NCBI RefSeq assembly: GCF_900188405.1
Contig: NZ_FZOF01000006.1
Coordinates: 248,001-312,000 of the forward strand
Length of the DNA: 64,000 nucleotides
Source of the DNA: Actinacidiphila glaucinigra
GTDB taxonomy: Bacteria; Actinomycetota; Actinomycetes; Streptomycetales; Streptomycetaceae
Direction of reading: 5' to 3'
Numbering within the stretch: the stretch's first letter is position 1; each line of letters starts with the position of its first letter. The translations under genes were made by a program, and so were the position numbers. Positions 48,177 through 56,470 of the stretch are shown in pieces. Below the pieces are notes generated by a model. The model was not told the DNA's origin and searched no databases. It saw only the letters and a list, made by a program, of their open reading frames with translations.

Positions 48177-49217
48177 GTGGATATTCGTTCTCTCTACCGC
48201 GCCGCCGACGAGCGCTACGACGCAATGGCGTACCGCCGTACCGGCCGCAGCGGCCTGAAGCTCCCCGAGATCTCCCTCGGGCTCTGGCACAACTTCGGTG
48301 ACGACCGCACCCTCGACTCGCAGCGCGCGATCCTGCGCCGCGCCTTCGACCTCGGCGTCACCCACTTCGACCTGGCCAACAACTACGGCCCGCCCTACGG
48401 TTCGGCCGAGAGCAACTTCGGGACCCTCCTCGCCCAGGACTTCCGGCCGTACCGCGACGAACTGGTCATCTCGACCAAGGCGGGGTACGACATGTGGCCA
48501 GGCCCGTACGGCGAGTGGGGCAGCCGCAAGTACCTGCTCTCCTCGCTCGACCAGTCCCTGGGGCGGATGGGCCTGGACTACGTCGACATCTTCTACTCGC
48601 ACCGCCTCGACCCCGACACCCCGCTGGAGGAGACGATGGGCGCCCTCGCGTCCGCCGTCCAGCAGGGCAAGGCGCTCTACGTCGGCATCTCCTCGTACAG
48701 CGCGCAGCGCACCCGCGAGGCCGCCGGCCTGCTGCGCCAGATGGGTGTGCCGGCGCTGATCCACCAGCCCTCGTACTCGATGATCAACCGCTGGGTCGAG
48801 GACGACGGGCTGCTGGACGTCCTGGAGGAGGAGGGCATGGGCTGCATCCCCTTCGTCCCCCTGGCTCAGGGCCTCCTGACGGACAAGTACCTGAGCGGCA
48901 TCCCCGAGGGTTCGCGGGCCGCCCAGGGCAAGTCCCTCGACCCCACCCTGATCACCGACGAGGTCGTGCGGCGGCTGCGCGGCCTCAACGACATCGCCTC
49001 CCGGCGGGGTCAGTCGCTGGCGCAGCTCGCGCTGAGCTGGGTGCTGCGCGACAGGCGGATCACCTCCGCGCTCATCGGGGCGTCGAGCGTCGCCCAGCTG
49101 GAGGCCAACGTCGCCGCGGTGGGCGCCGCCCCGCTGACGGCCGAGGAGCTCGCCGAGATCGACGAGTTCGCCCTCGAGTCGGGCGTCAACCTCTGGTCGC
49201 GCAGCAGCGACGCGTGA
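48177..49217 (+). CDS. Aldo/keto reductase (MgrA-like)
   Basis: GTG follows GATAGGACC. The 346-residue protein is a TIM-barrel aldo/keto reductase of the YghZ/MgrA (L-glyceraldehyde 3-phosphate reductase) type: FDLANNYGPPYGSAE with the catalytic Asp/Tyr, ISTKAGYDMWPGPYG with the Lys, IFYSHRLDPDTPLEE, and the NADPH-binding ITSALIGASSVAQLE near the end. It likely detoxifies reactive aldehydes. Confidence 0.92.
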   Translation: MDIRSLYRAADERYDAMAYRRTGRSGLKLPEISLGLWHNFGDDRTLDSQRAILRRAFDLGVTHFDLANNYGPPYGSAESNFGTLLAQDFRPYRDELVISTKAGYDMWPGPYGEWGSRKYLLSSLDQSLGRMGLDYVDIFYSHRLDPDTPLEETMGALASAVQQGKALYVGISSYSAQRTREAAGLLRQMGVPALIHQPSYSMINRWVEDDGLLDVLEEEGMGCIPFVPLAQGLLTDKYLSGIPEGSRAAQGKSLDPTLITDEVVRRLRGLNDIASRRGQSLAQLALSWVLRDRRITSALIGASSVAQLEANVAAVGAAPLTAEELAEIDEFALESGVNLWSRSSDA

Positions 49218-49235
49218 CAGGCGAGGCGTGACGAC

Positions 49236-49286
49236 GGCGGGCGCCCTGGTCAGGACGGCAGCAGCGGTCCGGCCAGGGCGCCCGCC
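49236..49286. terminator. Bidirectional terminator
   Basis: A 14-bp perfect stem (GGCGGGCGCCCTGG and complement) separates two convergent genes and runs into the 3' end of the leftward one. Confidence 0.65.
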
Positions 49287-49963
49287 AGGATGAACGGCCC
49301 GAAGGGCAGCGGCGTACGGCGGCCGGCGCGGCGGGCCGCCAGCAGCACCAGGCCCGTGACCCCGCCCAGCGCGAAGGCCGCGAAGGTGCCGGCGGCGAGC
49401 GCCCCCCAGCCGTACCAGGCGAGGACCAGGCCCGCGGTGGGGGCGAGTTTGACGTCGCCGAAGCCCATGCCGTCCGGGTTGACCAGGTGCAGGACGAGGT
49501 AGAACAGGCCCAGTGCGGCCGCCCCCAGCAGCGCCCGCGGCCAGGAGCCCTCGTGGCCCGGAAGCAGCGCGGCCACGCCGAGCAGCGCGGCCGTCCCCCC
49601 GGCGGCGGGCAGAGTCAGCACGTCCGGGAGCCGCAGCACCGTCAGGTCGACGCGGGCGAGCAGCACTCCGAGCGGGACGAGCAGCAGCCACACCGTCAGC
49701 TCGGGCCGCGGCCCGGTGGCCGCCGCCACCGCCGCGCAGACCACGGCGGTGAGCAGCGCGGAGCGCCAACCGGCCGCCGGATGACCGGCGTTGCGCACCG
49801 GTCCCGCCCAGCCGCGCCATCCGTCCGGATAGGGCAGGTCCGCCGGGCACCGGGTCGGCCGGGGCTGCTCCGGAGCGACGGACAGCCGGTACGCCGCACG
49901 CGGCAGGGCGAGCCCCGTGACGGTTCCCCACACGACGGCCGCGGCGATCGGATAGACATGCAT
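49250..49963 (-). CDS. Prepilin peptidase (A24 family, TadV-like)
   Basis: This 237-residue membrane protein has the two catalytic Asp sites of type IV prepilin peptidases: RVDLTVLRLPD (about 104-114) and GMGFGDVKL (about 165-173, the GxGD motif). Several membrane helices surround them. It would cleave the leader of the Flp pilin encoded 4 kb to the right. The N-terminal Cys-rich methylase part is absent, as in TadV. Confidence 0.85.
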   Translation of the reverse strand: MHVYPIAAAVVWGTVTGLALPRAAYRLSVAPEQPRPTRCPADLPYPDGWRGWAGPVRNAGHPAAGWRSALLTAVVCAAVAAATGPRPELTVWLLLVPLGVLLARVDLTVLRLPDVLTLPAAGGTAALLGVAALLPGHEGSWPRALLGAAALGLFYLVLHLVNPDGMGFGDVKLAPTAGLVLAWYGWGALAAGTFAAFALGGVTGLVLLAARRAGRRTPLPFGPFILAGALAGPLLPS

Positions 49964-50010
49964 CGGGCCCGACCGTACACGGGCGCACCACCCGAAGGGA
50001 CGTGAGCCGC

Positions 50011-50445
50011 GTGGGTGACCTCCGCCGCGACGGGACCGGGCTGCTGCGCCTCGCCAGGGCCGGGGCCGGGGCCGCGGACGGCGCGGGGGGGGCGGAGGGC
50101 GCGGCGATACCGCTGGAGATCGCGGCCTCCTACCGGGCCCGCACCCGGGGGCTGCTGGGCCGTACGGGGATCACCGGGGCGCTGCTGCTCACTCCCGCCG
50201 CGAGCGTGCACACCCTGGGCATGCGCTTCCCCATCGACGTCGCCTACCTCGACCGCCGGCTGCGGGTGCTCGCCGTCCGCACCATGCCGCCGGGCCGGCT
50301 CGGCCGCCCGCGGCTGCGCGCCCGCCACGTGCTGGAGGCGGAGGCGGGCACGATGGCGGCCTGGGGCCTGGTGCCGGGTGCGGAGGTGACCGTGGAGAGG
50401 CAGGCGGGGCGGAACGGGGCGGCCGGGACCCGGTCCGGGGCCTAG
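50011..50445 (+). CDS. DUF192 family protein
   Basis: GTG at 50011 has GAAGGGAC 10 bp upstream; the GTG at 50002 is too close to it. The 144-residue protein has the DUF192 core: ARTRGLLGRTGITGALLLTP, VHTLGMRFPIDVAYLD and HVLEAEAGTMAAWGLVPG. Function is unknown; the neighbours are pilus genes. Its stop overlaps the convergent gene by 4 bp. Confidence 0.85.
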   Translation: MGDLRRDGTGLLRLARAGAGAADGAGGAEGAAIPLEIAASYRARTRGLLGRTGITGALLLTPAASVHTLGMRFPIDVAYLDRRLRVLAVRTMPPGRLGRPRLRARHVLEAEAGTMAAWGLVPGAEVTVERQAGRNGAAGTRSGA

Positions 50446-50942
50446 AAGCCCTCGCCCCCGAAGTCGGCGGGGTCGGCGACGCTGCCGAAGGCGTCGGCGA
50501 ACTGCACACCACCGAGGACCAGCACGATGCCCACGGCGACGAAGATGCCCAGGAACGCGAACGTCAGGGCGAGTTGGCCGTACGGCACCCGGTAGCCGGC
50601 CGGGACGACCAGCGCCCGCTCCGGCGCCCCGGGGACGTAGGCGACCGTCAGGCGGTCGCCCTCGATCGTCGTACCCGGCGCCCCCGCATCCTCGAAGCGC
50701 ACGTCGCGCCCGTCGGCGGTGCGGAACTCGAAGACGAAGTGCTGCCGCGAGCGGGTCGGGCCCTCGCCCGTCGAGCCCACGGTCGTGTACACGCGCACGC
50801 AACGCCCCTCGGCGCGCACCCCGCCGTGCACGGCCCGCCGTATCCACAGCAGGCGGTGGCCGGCGCGTACGGCGACCGCCAGCGGTACGAGCGTGATCAG
50901 CACGGCCACCGCGGTGAAGACCACCGGTATCGCAGCGTCCAT
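50442..50942 (-). CDS. DUF3592-like membrane protein
   Basis: ATG at 50942 sits 6 bp after GGGGG; an ATG two codons upstream is too close. The 166-residue protein has two membrane helices (about 5-27 and 128-150) flanking a beta-rich extracytoplasmic part with FVFEFRTADGRDVRFED and YVPGAPERALV, the DUF3592 layout. Role unknown. Confidence 0.8.
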   Translation of the reverse strand: MDAAIPVVFTAVAVLITLVPLAVAVRAGHRLLWIRRAVHGGVRAEGRCVRVYTTVGSTGEGPTRSRQHFVFEFRTADGRDVRFEDAGAPGTTIEGDRLTVAYVPGAPERALVVPAGYRVPYGQLALTFAFLGIFVAVGIVLVLGGVQFADAFGSVADPADFGGEGF

Positions 50943-51113
50943 CGACATCCCCCGTCACTGCGAGGGGGCGCACACCCCCGTCGTCGTACGGAGACACCCG
51001 GCACGCCCGGACGGTTCCCGGCGGGGCGGGAACCGGGGCGGGTGCCGGGGCCCACCCGAGCGGGCACGCCGAAGGGCGGGTCGGCGGGCACGCGCCGGCA
51101 CTACGCTCCCGCC

Positions 51114-51944
51114 ATGGGCCACACCGTGCTCGCCACCCCGCTGGGCGACGTCGCCCTGCACCGCCTCGGCACCCCGGCCACCGGCGCCCCGCGCACGCCC
51201 GTGCTGCTGCTGCACGCCAACCCCGGCGACAGCCGGGACTACGGGGCCGTCGCGGCCGGCCTCGCCGCGGAACGCGAGGTCTTCGCCCTCGACTGGCCCG
51301 GCTACGGCCGCTCCACCGTCACCGCCCCGCACTCCGTCACCCCCGAGGGGCTGGCGGACGTGGCCGAGCGCGCCCTCGACGCCATCGCACGGGAGGGCGC
51401 GCCGCGCGTCCATGTCGTCGGCAGCAGCGTGGGCGGCTGGGTCGCCGTACGGCTGGCGGAGCGCCGCCCGGCGCAGGTGGCCGGGATCGTCCTGGTCGAC
51501 CCGGCCGGCTTCACCCGGCTCACCCCCCTCACCAGATGGTTCTGCCGTGCCGTGATGGGACGCCCGTCCCGCGCCGGGCGCCTGGTCGCCCCGCTGGCCC
51601 GCGCCTACCTGGGCCGGCTCCGGACGAGCAGCGCCCGCGCGACCTACGAACGGGCCCGAGGGGTCGGCGCCGGCGCCGGGCGCCTCGCGGTGCACTGCGC
51701 GCTGTGGCGTGCCTTCGCCGCGCCCGGTTTCGGGCTGACCGGAGTCCTGCCGGGGATCGTCCCGCCCGTCCTGCTGCTGTGGGGCCGCCGCGATCCGCTG
51801 CTGCCCGCGCTCACCGACGGCCGCCGGGCCCGCCGTTCGCTGCCGCCCGGCGCCACGTACGCGACGCTGCCCGCGGCGCACGAGGCGTACAACGAGCGGC
51901 CGGACCTGTTCCTGGCGCGCGTACGGCCCTTCCTGACGGGCTGA
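51114..51944 (+). CDS. Alpha/beta hydrolase
   Basis: This 276-residue hydrolase starts at ATG. The nucleophile elbow is VVGSSVGGW (Ser at about 102), the Asp follows WGRRDPLLP and the His is in PAAHEAYN, giving a complete triad. An oxyanion segment (LLHANPGDSRDYG) is present. The substrate is unknown. The cap domain region is Arg-rich. A hairpin follows the stop. Confidence 0.9.
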   Translation: MGHTVLATPLGDVALHRLGTPATGAPRTPVLLLHANPGDSRDYGAVAAGLAAEREVFALDWPGYGRSTVTAPHSVTPEGLADVAERALDAIAREGAPRVHVVGSSVGGWVAVRLAERRPAQVAGIVLVDPAGFTRLTPLTRWFCRAVMGRPSRAGRLVAPLARAYLGRLRTSSARATYERARGVGAGAGRLAVHCALWRAFAAPGFGLTGVLPGIVPPVLLLWGRRDPLLPALTDGRRARRSLPPGATYATLPAAHEAYNERPDLFLARVRPFLTG

Positions 51945-51963
51945 GGAGCGGGGGGAAAGAAGA

Positions 51964-52000
51964 CGGGCCGGTCCGCAGGGGGGGAGAGCGGACCGGCCCG
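51964..52000 (+). terminator. Hairpin after the hydrolase gene
   Basis: CGGGCCGGTCCGC and its exact complement (13 bp) flank an 11-nt G-rich loop. The following 290 bp up to the OmpA-like gene hold no supported gene but include a G4-type run at 52263-52282. Confidence 0.7.
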
Positions 52001-52262
52001 AGGGGGGGGTCTCCAAGGTACCGCGCCGGAACCGCTCTCCCGGTCCAAGGTCATGAGGGAGATGTGAAGGTTCCCCCGAAGAAGTTGCGCGAACGGTGGG
52101 CGATTAGACCGAATGGCCGCGAATGGCATGACTCGCCCCCTCGCGCCACATCCGCACCGCACACGCTCCGTCACGGAACGCACCGGGTCCTTGGCGCGGA
52201 ATTTAAGCGCCCTGTCGCCGGGCCTTACCCGTGTAGGTGAGCCATTCGGTTGACCGCGGCCC

Positions 52263-52282
52263 GGGCGGGGGCGGGGGCGGGG
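52263..52282 (+). repeat. G-quadruplex-type run
   Basis: Four G tracts (3, 5, 5 and 4 G) with single-C loops lie 10 bp past the leftward OmpA-like stop. Confidence 0.6.
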
Positions 52283-52292
52283 ACCGGCGGCG

Positions 52293-52949
52293 CTACGACG
52301 ACGGACGGAACGTGATCTCCACGCGGCGGTTCTGCTTGCGACCCGCCTCGGTGGAGTTGTCCGCGATCGGGTAGTCCTCGCTGTACCCGCGCACCTGGAA
52401 CGAGTGGCCGGAGCTGCCGAGGGACCCGAGCTCCTCCGCGAGGATCTTGTAGACGGCGTCCGCCCGCTTCTTGGACAGCACCTTGCCGTGCTCGTACGAG
52501 CCCAGGTCGTCCGTGAAGCCGAAGACCCGGATCGGCTGCGTGACGCCCTTGGCCTCGATGTCGGCCGCGATGGCCTTGAGCCGGGCGGTCGCCGCCGCGT
52601 TCAGCTTGGCGCTGTCCTTGCCGAACAGGACGTCCGACTGGAGGGCGTAGGTGACGGACGAATTCGACTCCTCGTGCCGCTCCTCGCCGTCGCCGGCGGA
52701 AGCGTTCTCGGAGGACGACGCGTCGGTCACGGAGACGATGTCCAGCACCTTGGGCGGGGCCAGCGTCGCCCCCTCGGGCAGTTGCAGGTCCGCGTCGTCA
52801 GCGTCCACCTTCACGGGCGCGGACGGGGTGGGCTGCGCCGTCGGTTCGTCGTCCGCCCGCGCGGTCGCGGCGGTGAGCGGCGTGAGCACGAGCGCGAGGC
52901 CGAGCACGACCGCGACGCCGGGGCGGGTGTGCGGACGGGGACGGTGCAC
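52293..52949 (-). CDS. Secreted OmpA-domain protein
   Basis: GTG follows GAGGGGTGAACC and overlaps the upstream gene's end region. The 218-residue protein has a signal peptide (1-33, VVLGLALVLTPLTAATARA) and a C-terminal OmpA-like peptidoglycan-binding domain: FGKDSAKLNAAATARLK, GFTDDLGSYEHGKVLSKKRADAV and GRKQNRRVEI. It probably anchors to the wall and may support the pilus machinery next door. Confidence 0.88.
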   Translation of the reverse strand: MHRPRPHTRPGVAVVLGLALVLTPLTAATARADDEPTAQPTPSAPVKVDADDADLQLPEGATLAPPKVLDIVSVTDASSSENASAGDGEERHEESNSSVTYALQSDVLFGKDSAKLNAAATARLKAIAADIEAKGVTQPIRVFGFTDDLGSYEHGKVLSKKRADAVYKILAEELGSLGSSGHSFQVRGYSEDYPIADNSTEAGRKQNRRVEITFRPSS

Positions 52950-52952
52950 GGT

Positions 52953-53543
52953 TCACCCCTCCGCGATCGTGATCTTGGCCGGGGGCATCGTCGGCAGCTG
53001 GAACTCCATCTCGGTGGTGCCTTCCGGCGGCGCCGGGAACTGGGCGAAGAGGGGCCGGGTCTCCCCCGGCTTGATCAGCGTGAGGCCCATCGTGCACAGG
53101 CACTTGCCCTCGGTGTCCCGGAGCACGTAGTAGCGCTTCTTGCCGACCGAGTCGACCAGCACGGCACCGGCGACGGAGGGCCCGGAGCGCTGCACCGCGG
53201 TTTCCGCGCCCGTCCAGTACGTGGCGTTGAACGCCGAATCCCCGTTGTTGGTGAGCAAGCCCTTGACGGTGACGAAGCCGCCGGGGTCCCGCGTGGCTTC
53301 ATTGAGCGTGACCGTTATGCCTTTCTCACCCTTCATCTGCGCCAAGACCTCGGTCGGCTCGTCCGATGGAGTCGCGCTCGACTTGTCCGAACCACCCGGC
53401 GCGCTCTTCTTCGCCGACGGCGTGGCCGTGGCCTTGTCATCGCCGTCACCACCGCCACACCCGGTCAGCGCCGCGGCGAGGACCAAGGCGACGGCGACCG
53501 CCGTCGGACCACGCCGGCTCCTGTCCCGCTGCTGGATACGCAT
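52953..53543 (-). CDS. Lipoprotein of unknown function
   Basis: The ATG at 53543 follows CGGGGGACCG; a GTG six codons upstream overlaps the pilus gene's stop. The signal peptide ends in a clear lipobox (ALTGC), followed by a Ser/Asp/Lys linker and a beta-rich domain (GITVTLNEATRDPGGFVTVKG, CLCTMGLTLIKPGE). It is the last but one gene of the leftward pilus-related operon. Confidence 0.78.
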   Translation of the reverse strand: MRIQQRDRSRRGPTAVAVALVLAAALTGCGGGDGDDKATATPSAKKSAPGGSDKSSATPSDEPTEVLAQMKGEKGITVTLNEATRDPGGFVTVKGLLTNNGDSAFNATYWTGAETAVQRSGPSVAGAVLVDSVGKKRYYVLRDTEGKCLCTMGLTLIKPGETRPLFAQFPAPPEGTTEMEFQLPTMPPAKITIAEG

Positions 53544-53557
53544 CGGTCCCCCGTTCT

Positions 53558-54145
53558 TCACTCGCTGAGATGGACGGAGTAGAACTCCGCCAGGTTCAGG
53601 TCGAAGTCGTCGGCCGTCGGATCCACGGTGAACCGGTCTCCGTCGCAGATGAACGTGATCGTGTCGCCGCTCACCTCGTCGACCCCGCAGCGGCTCTCGA
53701 CGATCGCCGTCGCGGTGGCGTTCGCGTGCATCGATTCGGTGCCCGGCACGACGGACCTGCCGACAGTGCCCGAAGAATGAAGGGCAACCGTGGCACTGCC
53801 CGGACCGCCCACGTCACACTCGTCGACGACCGCCCTGTTCCGCGCCGCGTAGTCCGCTGCCGCGCCGCAGGCTCCGTCGGCGGTCATCCCTTCAAGGGCC
53901 AGCAGGTCCGCCAGCCGCTCAAGGTCCCCCGCCTCAAGGGCGTCGAGGAATGACTCCCTGACGCTGTCGCGAACCTCCCGAGCTGCCGCCAGGGCCGAGG
54001 CGTCGGCCGCGGTCTGCGCCGTGTTCCTCACCGATGAGGCCTGCCCGACCGCGAAGTACGCGAACGCCAGGAAGAACAATGCGCCCACCGCGACGATATA
54101 GAGACCGACGGTCTGTCCCGCGTCGCCGTCGGTACGCCCGCTCAG
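53558..54145 (-). CDS. TadG-like pilus assembly protein
   Basis: The product (about 195 residues) begins GDAGQTVGLYIVAVGALFFLAFAYFAVGQ and continues with AQTAADASALAAAREVRD, the N-terminal membrane anchor of TadG-like minor pilins. Two later Cys pairs may form disulfides. The start is unclear: no ATG, GTG or TTG is usable, and a CTG overlapping the flp stop (CTGA) is the best candidate. It belongs to the Tad operon. Confidence 0.7.
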   Translation of the reverse strand: MSGRTDGDAGQTVGLYIVAVGALFFLAFAYFAVGQASSVRNTAQTAADASALAAAREVRDSVRESFLDALEAGDLERLADLLALEGMTADGACGAAADYAARNRAVVDECDVGGPGSATVALHSSGTVGRSVVPGTESMHANATATAIVESRCGVDEVSGDTITFICDGDRFTVDPTADDFDLNLAEFYSVHLSE

Positions 54146-54348
54146 CCCGAGCCGACGATGTCCGCGATCTTGCTGAGAATTCCGTCCAGTACGGCCTGGC
54201 CGATGCTCGTCGTTCCCGCCAGCACGCCGATGATGACCGCGATCACCACCGCGATGCCCAGGTACTCGAACGACGTCTGCCCCGAGTCGCCGCGGACGCG
54301 CATGCGCGTGCGCAGCGCGGTCAGTCGCTTCACAACCCACCTGCTCAT
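54142..54348 (-). CDS. Flp-type major pilin
   Basis: The 68-residue prepilin has a 21-residue basic leader (RTRMRVRGDSG) and the hydrophobic core QTSFEYLGIAVVIAVIIGVLAG with the conserved Glu-Tyr pair. The class-III leader is cut by the A24 peptidase. Small size and position before TadG-like and after the TadB/C block fit Flp. The gene is probably highly expressed from the 280-bp region on its right. Confidence 0.87.
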   Translation of the reverse strand: MSRWVVKRLTALRTRMRVRGDSGQTSFEYLGIAVVIAVIIGVLAGTTSIGQAVLDGILSKIADIVGSG

Positions 54349-54627
54349 CTTCCGTGCCCCAAACCGTAGTCACGAGACGTACGCCGGCCGCGCCCCTTGC
54401 GTCGGCCGGGGTCTGGCTATCGCCGCGGGCGGTCGCGGTGCCGGTGAGGTCCACGGCGCACCGCCTCCCATCGGGTCAACCCGCTGCGATTCGTGCCTGA
54501 TTGCAGGTGCAAATGTGGTTGCGACTGCAAATGTACACCGCAACCGTGGGCTCCGCACCCAATATGGCGGCTCCCGTCACTACCCACCACCCGCACCGAA
54601 CATGCGTTCACGACCTCGTCACCCCCA
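54349..54627 (-). promoter_or_regulatory. flp upstream region with repeats
   Basis: TGCAAATGT occurs at 54508-54516 and again at 54526-54534. GGTTGCG (54517-54523) is inverted as CGCAACC (54539-54545). The patch is AT-rich for this genome. This looks like an operator/promoter for the pilin. Confidence 0.5.
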
Positions 54628-55515
54628 TCACCCCAGCAGCTCGCCGAAGTTGATGCGCGACCCGAGGATCGTGCCCGTCATCAGCAGGATCATCGTCGCG
54701 GGGACGAGGAGCGTGGTGACCACACCGGTCGCGCGCGGCACGGTGCGGGCCGCGCGGCGGCGGGCGTTCTGGGCCTCGGTGCGCCGCATGTCCGTGGCGA
54801 TCTGGAGCAGCGTGCGGGCGATGGGCGCGCCCAGTTCCTCGCCCTGCTGCAGTGCGGTGACGAACTGCCCCACCTGCTCGCTGCCGTTGCGCCTGCGCAG
54901 CTGGTCGAAGGCGTCGCGGCGGCTGACGCCGACGTCCATCTGGCGCAGGGCGATGCGGATCTCGTCGCTCCAGGGCCCCTTGTAGACGGTGGAGACGCGT
55001 TCGAGGGCCTGGCGGAAGCCGAGGCCGGCGCTCACGACCACCGCGAGGACGTCGAGGAAGTCCGGGAGCGTGCGCTCGATCTCGTCGCGGCGCCTGCGCA
55101 CGGCGAGCCGGATGCCGAGGTCCGTCCACCCGAGGCCGTAGGCGACCATCAGCAGGGCGACGAACCAGTGGCCGGCCTGGAGGAGCACCAGGGCCGCCAG
55201 GGCGCCGAGGGCGCCGTAGACGGCGCGGCGGGCGGCGTAGCGGTCGACGGTGAGACCGTACGGGTGGCCCGCGTGGTCGATGCGGGTGCGGATCCGGTTG
55301 ACCCGGGCGGGGCCCATGAGGCGCAGCACCAGGGGCGCCCAGCGCATCCCGAGGCGGTCGACGGCGTTGCCGACCTTGGTGGTGCGGGTCCGCCCCACCT
55401 CCAGGGCCAGTTGGAGGTCGCCGGGCAGTTTGACCTCGGAGCGGTAGATGCCGATGCCGTAGCAGACGCCCACCACTCCGAGGGCGGCGACGGCGGCCAG
55501 CGCGAAGGTGATCAA
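54628..55515 (-). CDS. tadC: Tad pilus inner-membrane protein TadC (T2SF domain)
   Basis: TTG follows GGTGGAGGACCG. The 295-residue protein has two N-terminal membrane helices, a cytoplasmic T2SF domain (LPDFLDVLAVVVSAGLGFRQAL, QVGQFVTALQQGEELGAPIA) and two C-terminal helices. It pairs with TadB to form the assembly platform on which the CpaF ATPase acts. Confidence 0.87.
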   Translation of the reverse strand: MITFALAAVAALGVVGVCYGIGIYRSEVKLPGDLQLALEVGRTRTTKVGNAVDRLGMRWAPLVLRLMGPARVNRIRTRIDHAGHPYGLTVDRYAARRAVYGALGALAALVLLQAGHWFVALLMVAYGLGWTDLGIRLAVRRRRDEIERTLPDFLDVLAVVVSAGLGFRQALERVSTVYKGPWSDEIRIALRQMDVGVSRRDAFDQLRRRNGSEQVGQFVTALQQGEELGAPIARTLLQIATDMRRTEAQNARRRAARTVPRATGVVTTLLVPATMILLMTGTILGSRINFGELLG

Positions 55516-55531
55516 CGGTCCTCCACCCCTC

Positions 55532-56470
55532 TCACACGTCGATCCGCGACATGCGGCGGATGAGCGCGAAGCCGACGACGTAGAGGCCCAGGGCGACGAG
55601 GACGGCGATCCGTCCGGCCCCGGAGCCGGTCATCGCGCCCAGCGAGCCCGGCATGATCCGGTCGAGCAGCAGCAGCGACCCGATGCCGATGACGGGGACG
55701 GCGTACGCGGTGACCGTGACCTGGGACATCTGGGTGCGGATCTCGCGCCGGGTCTCCTTGCGCTCCTCCAGGGTCACCGTGAGGTTGCGCAGCGACTCCA
55801 CCACGGAGCCGCCGGCCCGGGAGGACAGGACGAGGGTGGTGACCAGCACCACCAGTTCCCGGCTGGGCAGCCGCTCCTGCAGTTCGGCCATGGCGTCCTC
55901 GATGGAGTGCCCGAGCGTCATGGCGTCGGCGACCTTCCGCAGTTCCTCGCCGGCCGGGGCCTCCAGTTCCTCGGCGGCCATGCCGACGGCGGTGCGCAGG
56001 GCGAGCCCGGCCTGGGTGGCGTTGGCCAGGACGCGGGCGAGCTCGGGCAGCTGGGCGATGAAGCGCTCGGTGCGCACCCGTCGCCGCCAGCCGAGGAAGG
56101 AGCTGACCGCCCAGGCCGCCAGGAGCGCGGCGATCGGCCCGAAGAAGGGCGCCAGCACGATGTCGGCGACCAGCCAGGCGCCGCCGACGACACCGAGGGC
56201 GGCCGCGGTGAACTGTCCCGGCGTCAGGTCGGTGCCGGTGGCGGCGAGCCGGGCGGCCAGCCGTCGGCCCCAGTCGGTGCGCCGGACCCGGCGGTCCAGG
56301 CCGGCGAAGGGCACGGCATGCCGTTCCGCGGCCGGGACGTCGGCCAGCCGGTCGACGAGGGCGGCGCGGTCGGCGCGTCCGCCGCTCCAGGCGTGCAGGC
56401 CCCAGACGCCCAGCACCAGCGCGAGGCCGGTCACGCCGAGCACGGCCAGGGCCATCGTTGGCGTGTTCAC
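55532..56470 (-). CDS. tadB: Tad pilus inner-membrane protein TadB (T2SF domain)
   Basis: GTG overlaps the CpaF stop (GTGA) and gives 312 residues. It has membrane helices at about 6-26, 90-125, 245-270 and 280-305 and the T2SF core QLPELARVLANATQAGLALRTAV and RAGGSVVESLRNL. It is the partner of TadC in the pilus platform. Confidence 0.87.
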   Translation of the reverse strand: MNTPTMALAVLGVTGLALVLGVWGLHAWSGGRADRAALVDRLADVPAAERHAVPFAGLDRRVRRTDWGRRLAARLAATGTDLTPGQFTAAALGVVGGAWLVADIVLAPFFGPIAALLAAWAVSSFLGWRRRVRTERFIAQLPELARVLANATQAGLALRTAVGMAAEELEAPAGEELRKVADAMTLGHSIEDAMAELQERLPSRELVVLVTTLVLSSRAGGSVVESLRNLTVTLEERKETRREIRTQMSQVTVTAYAVPVIGIGSLLLLDRIMPGSLGAMTGSGAGRIAVLVALGLYVVGFALIRRMSRIDV

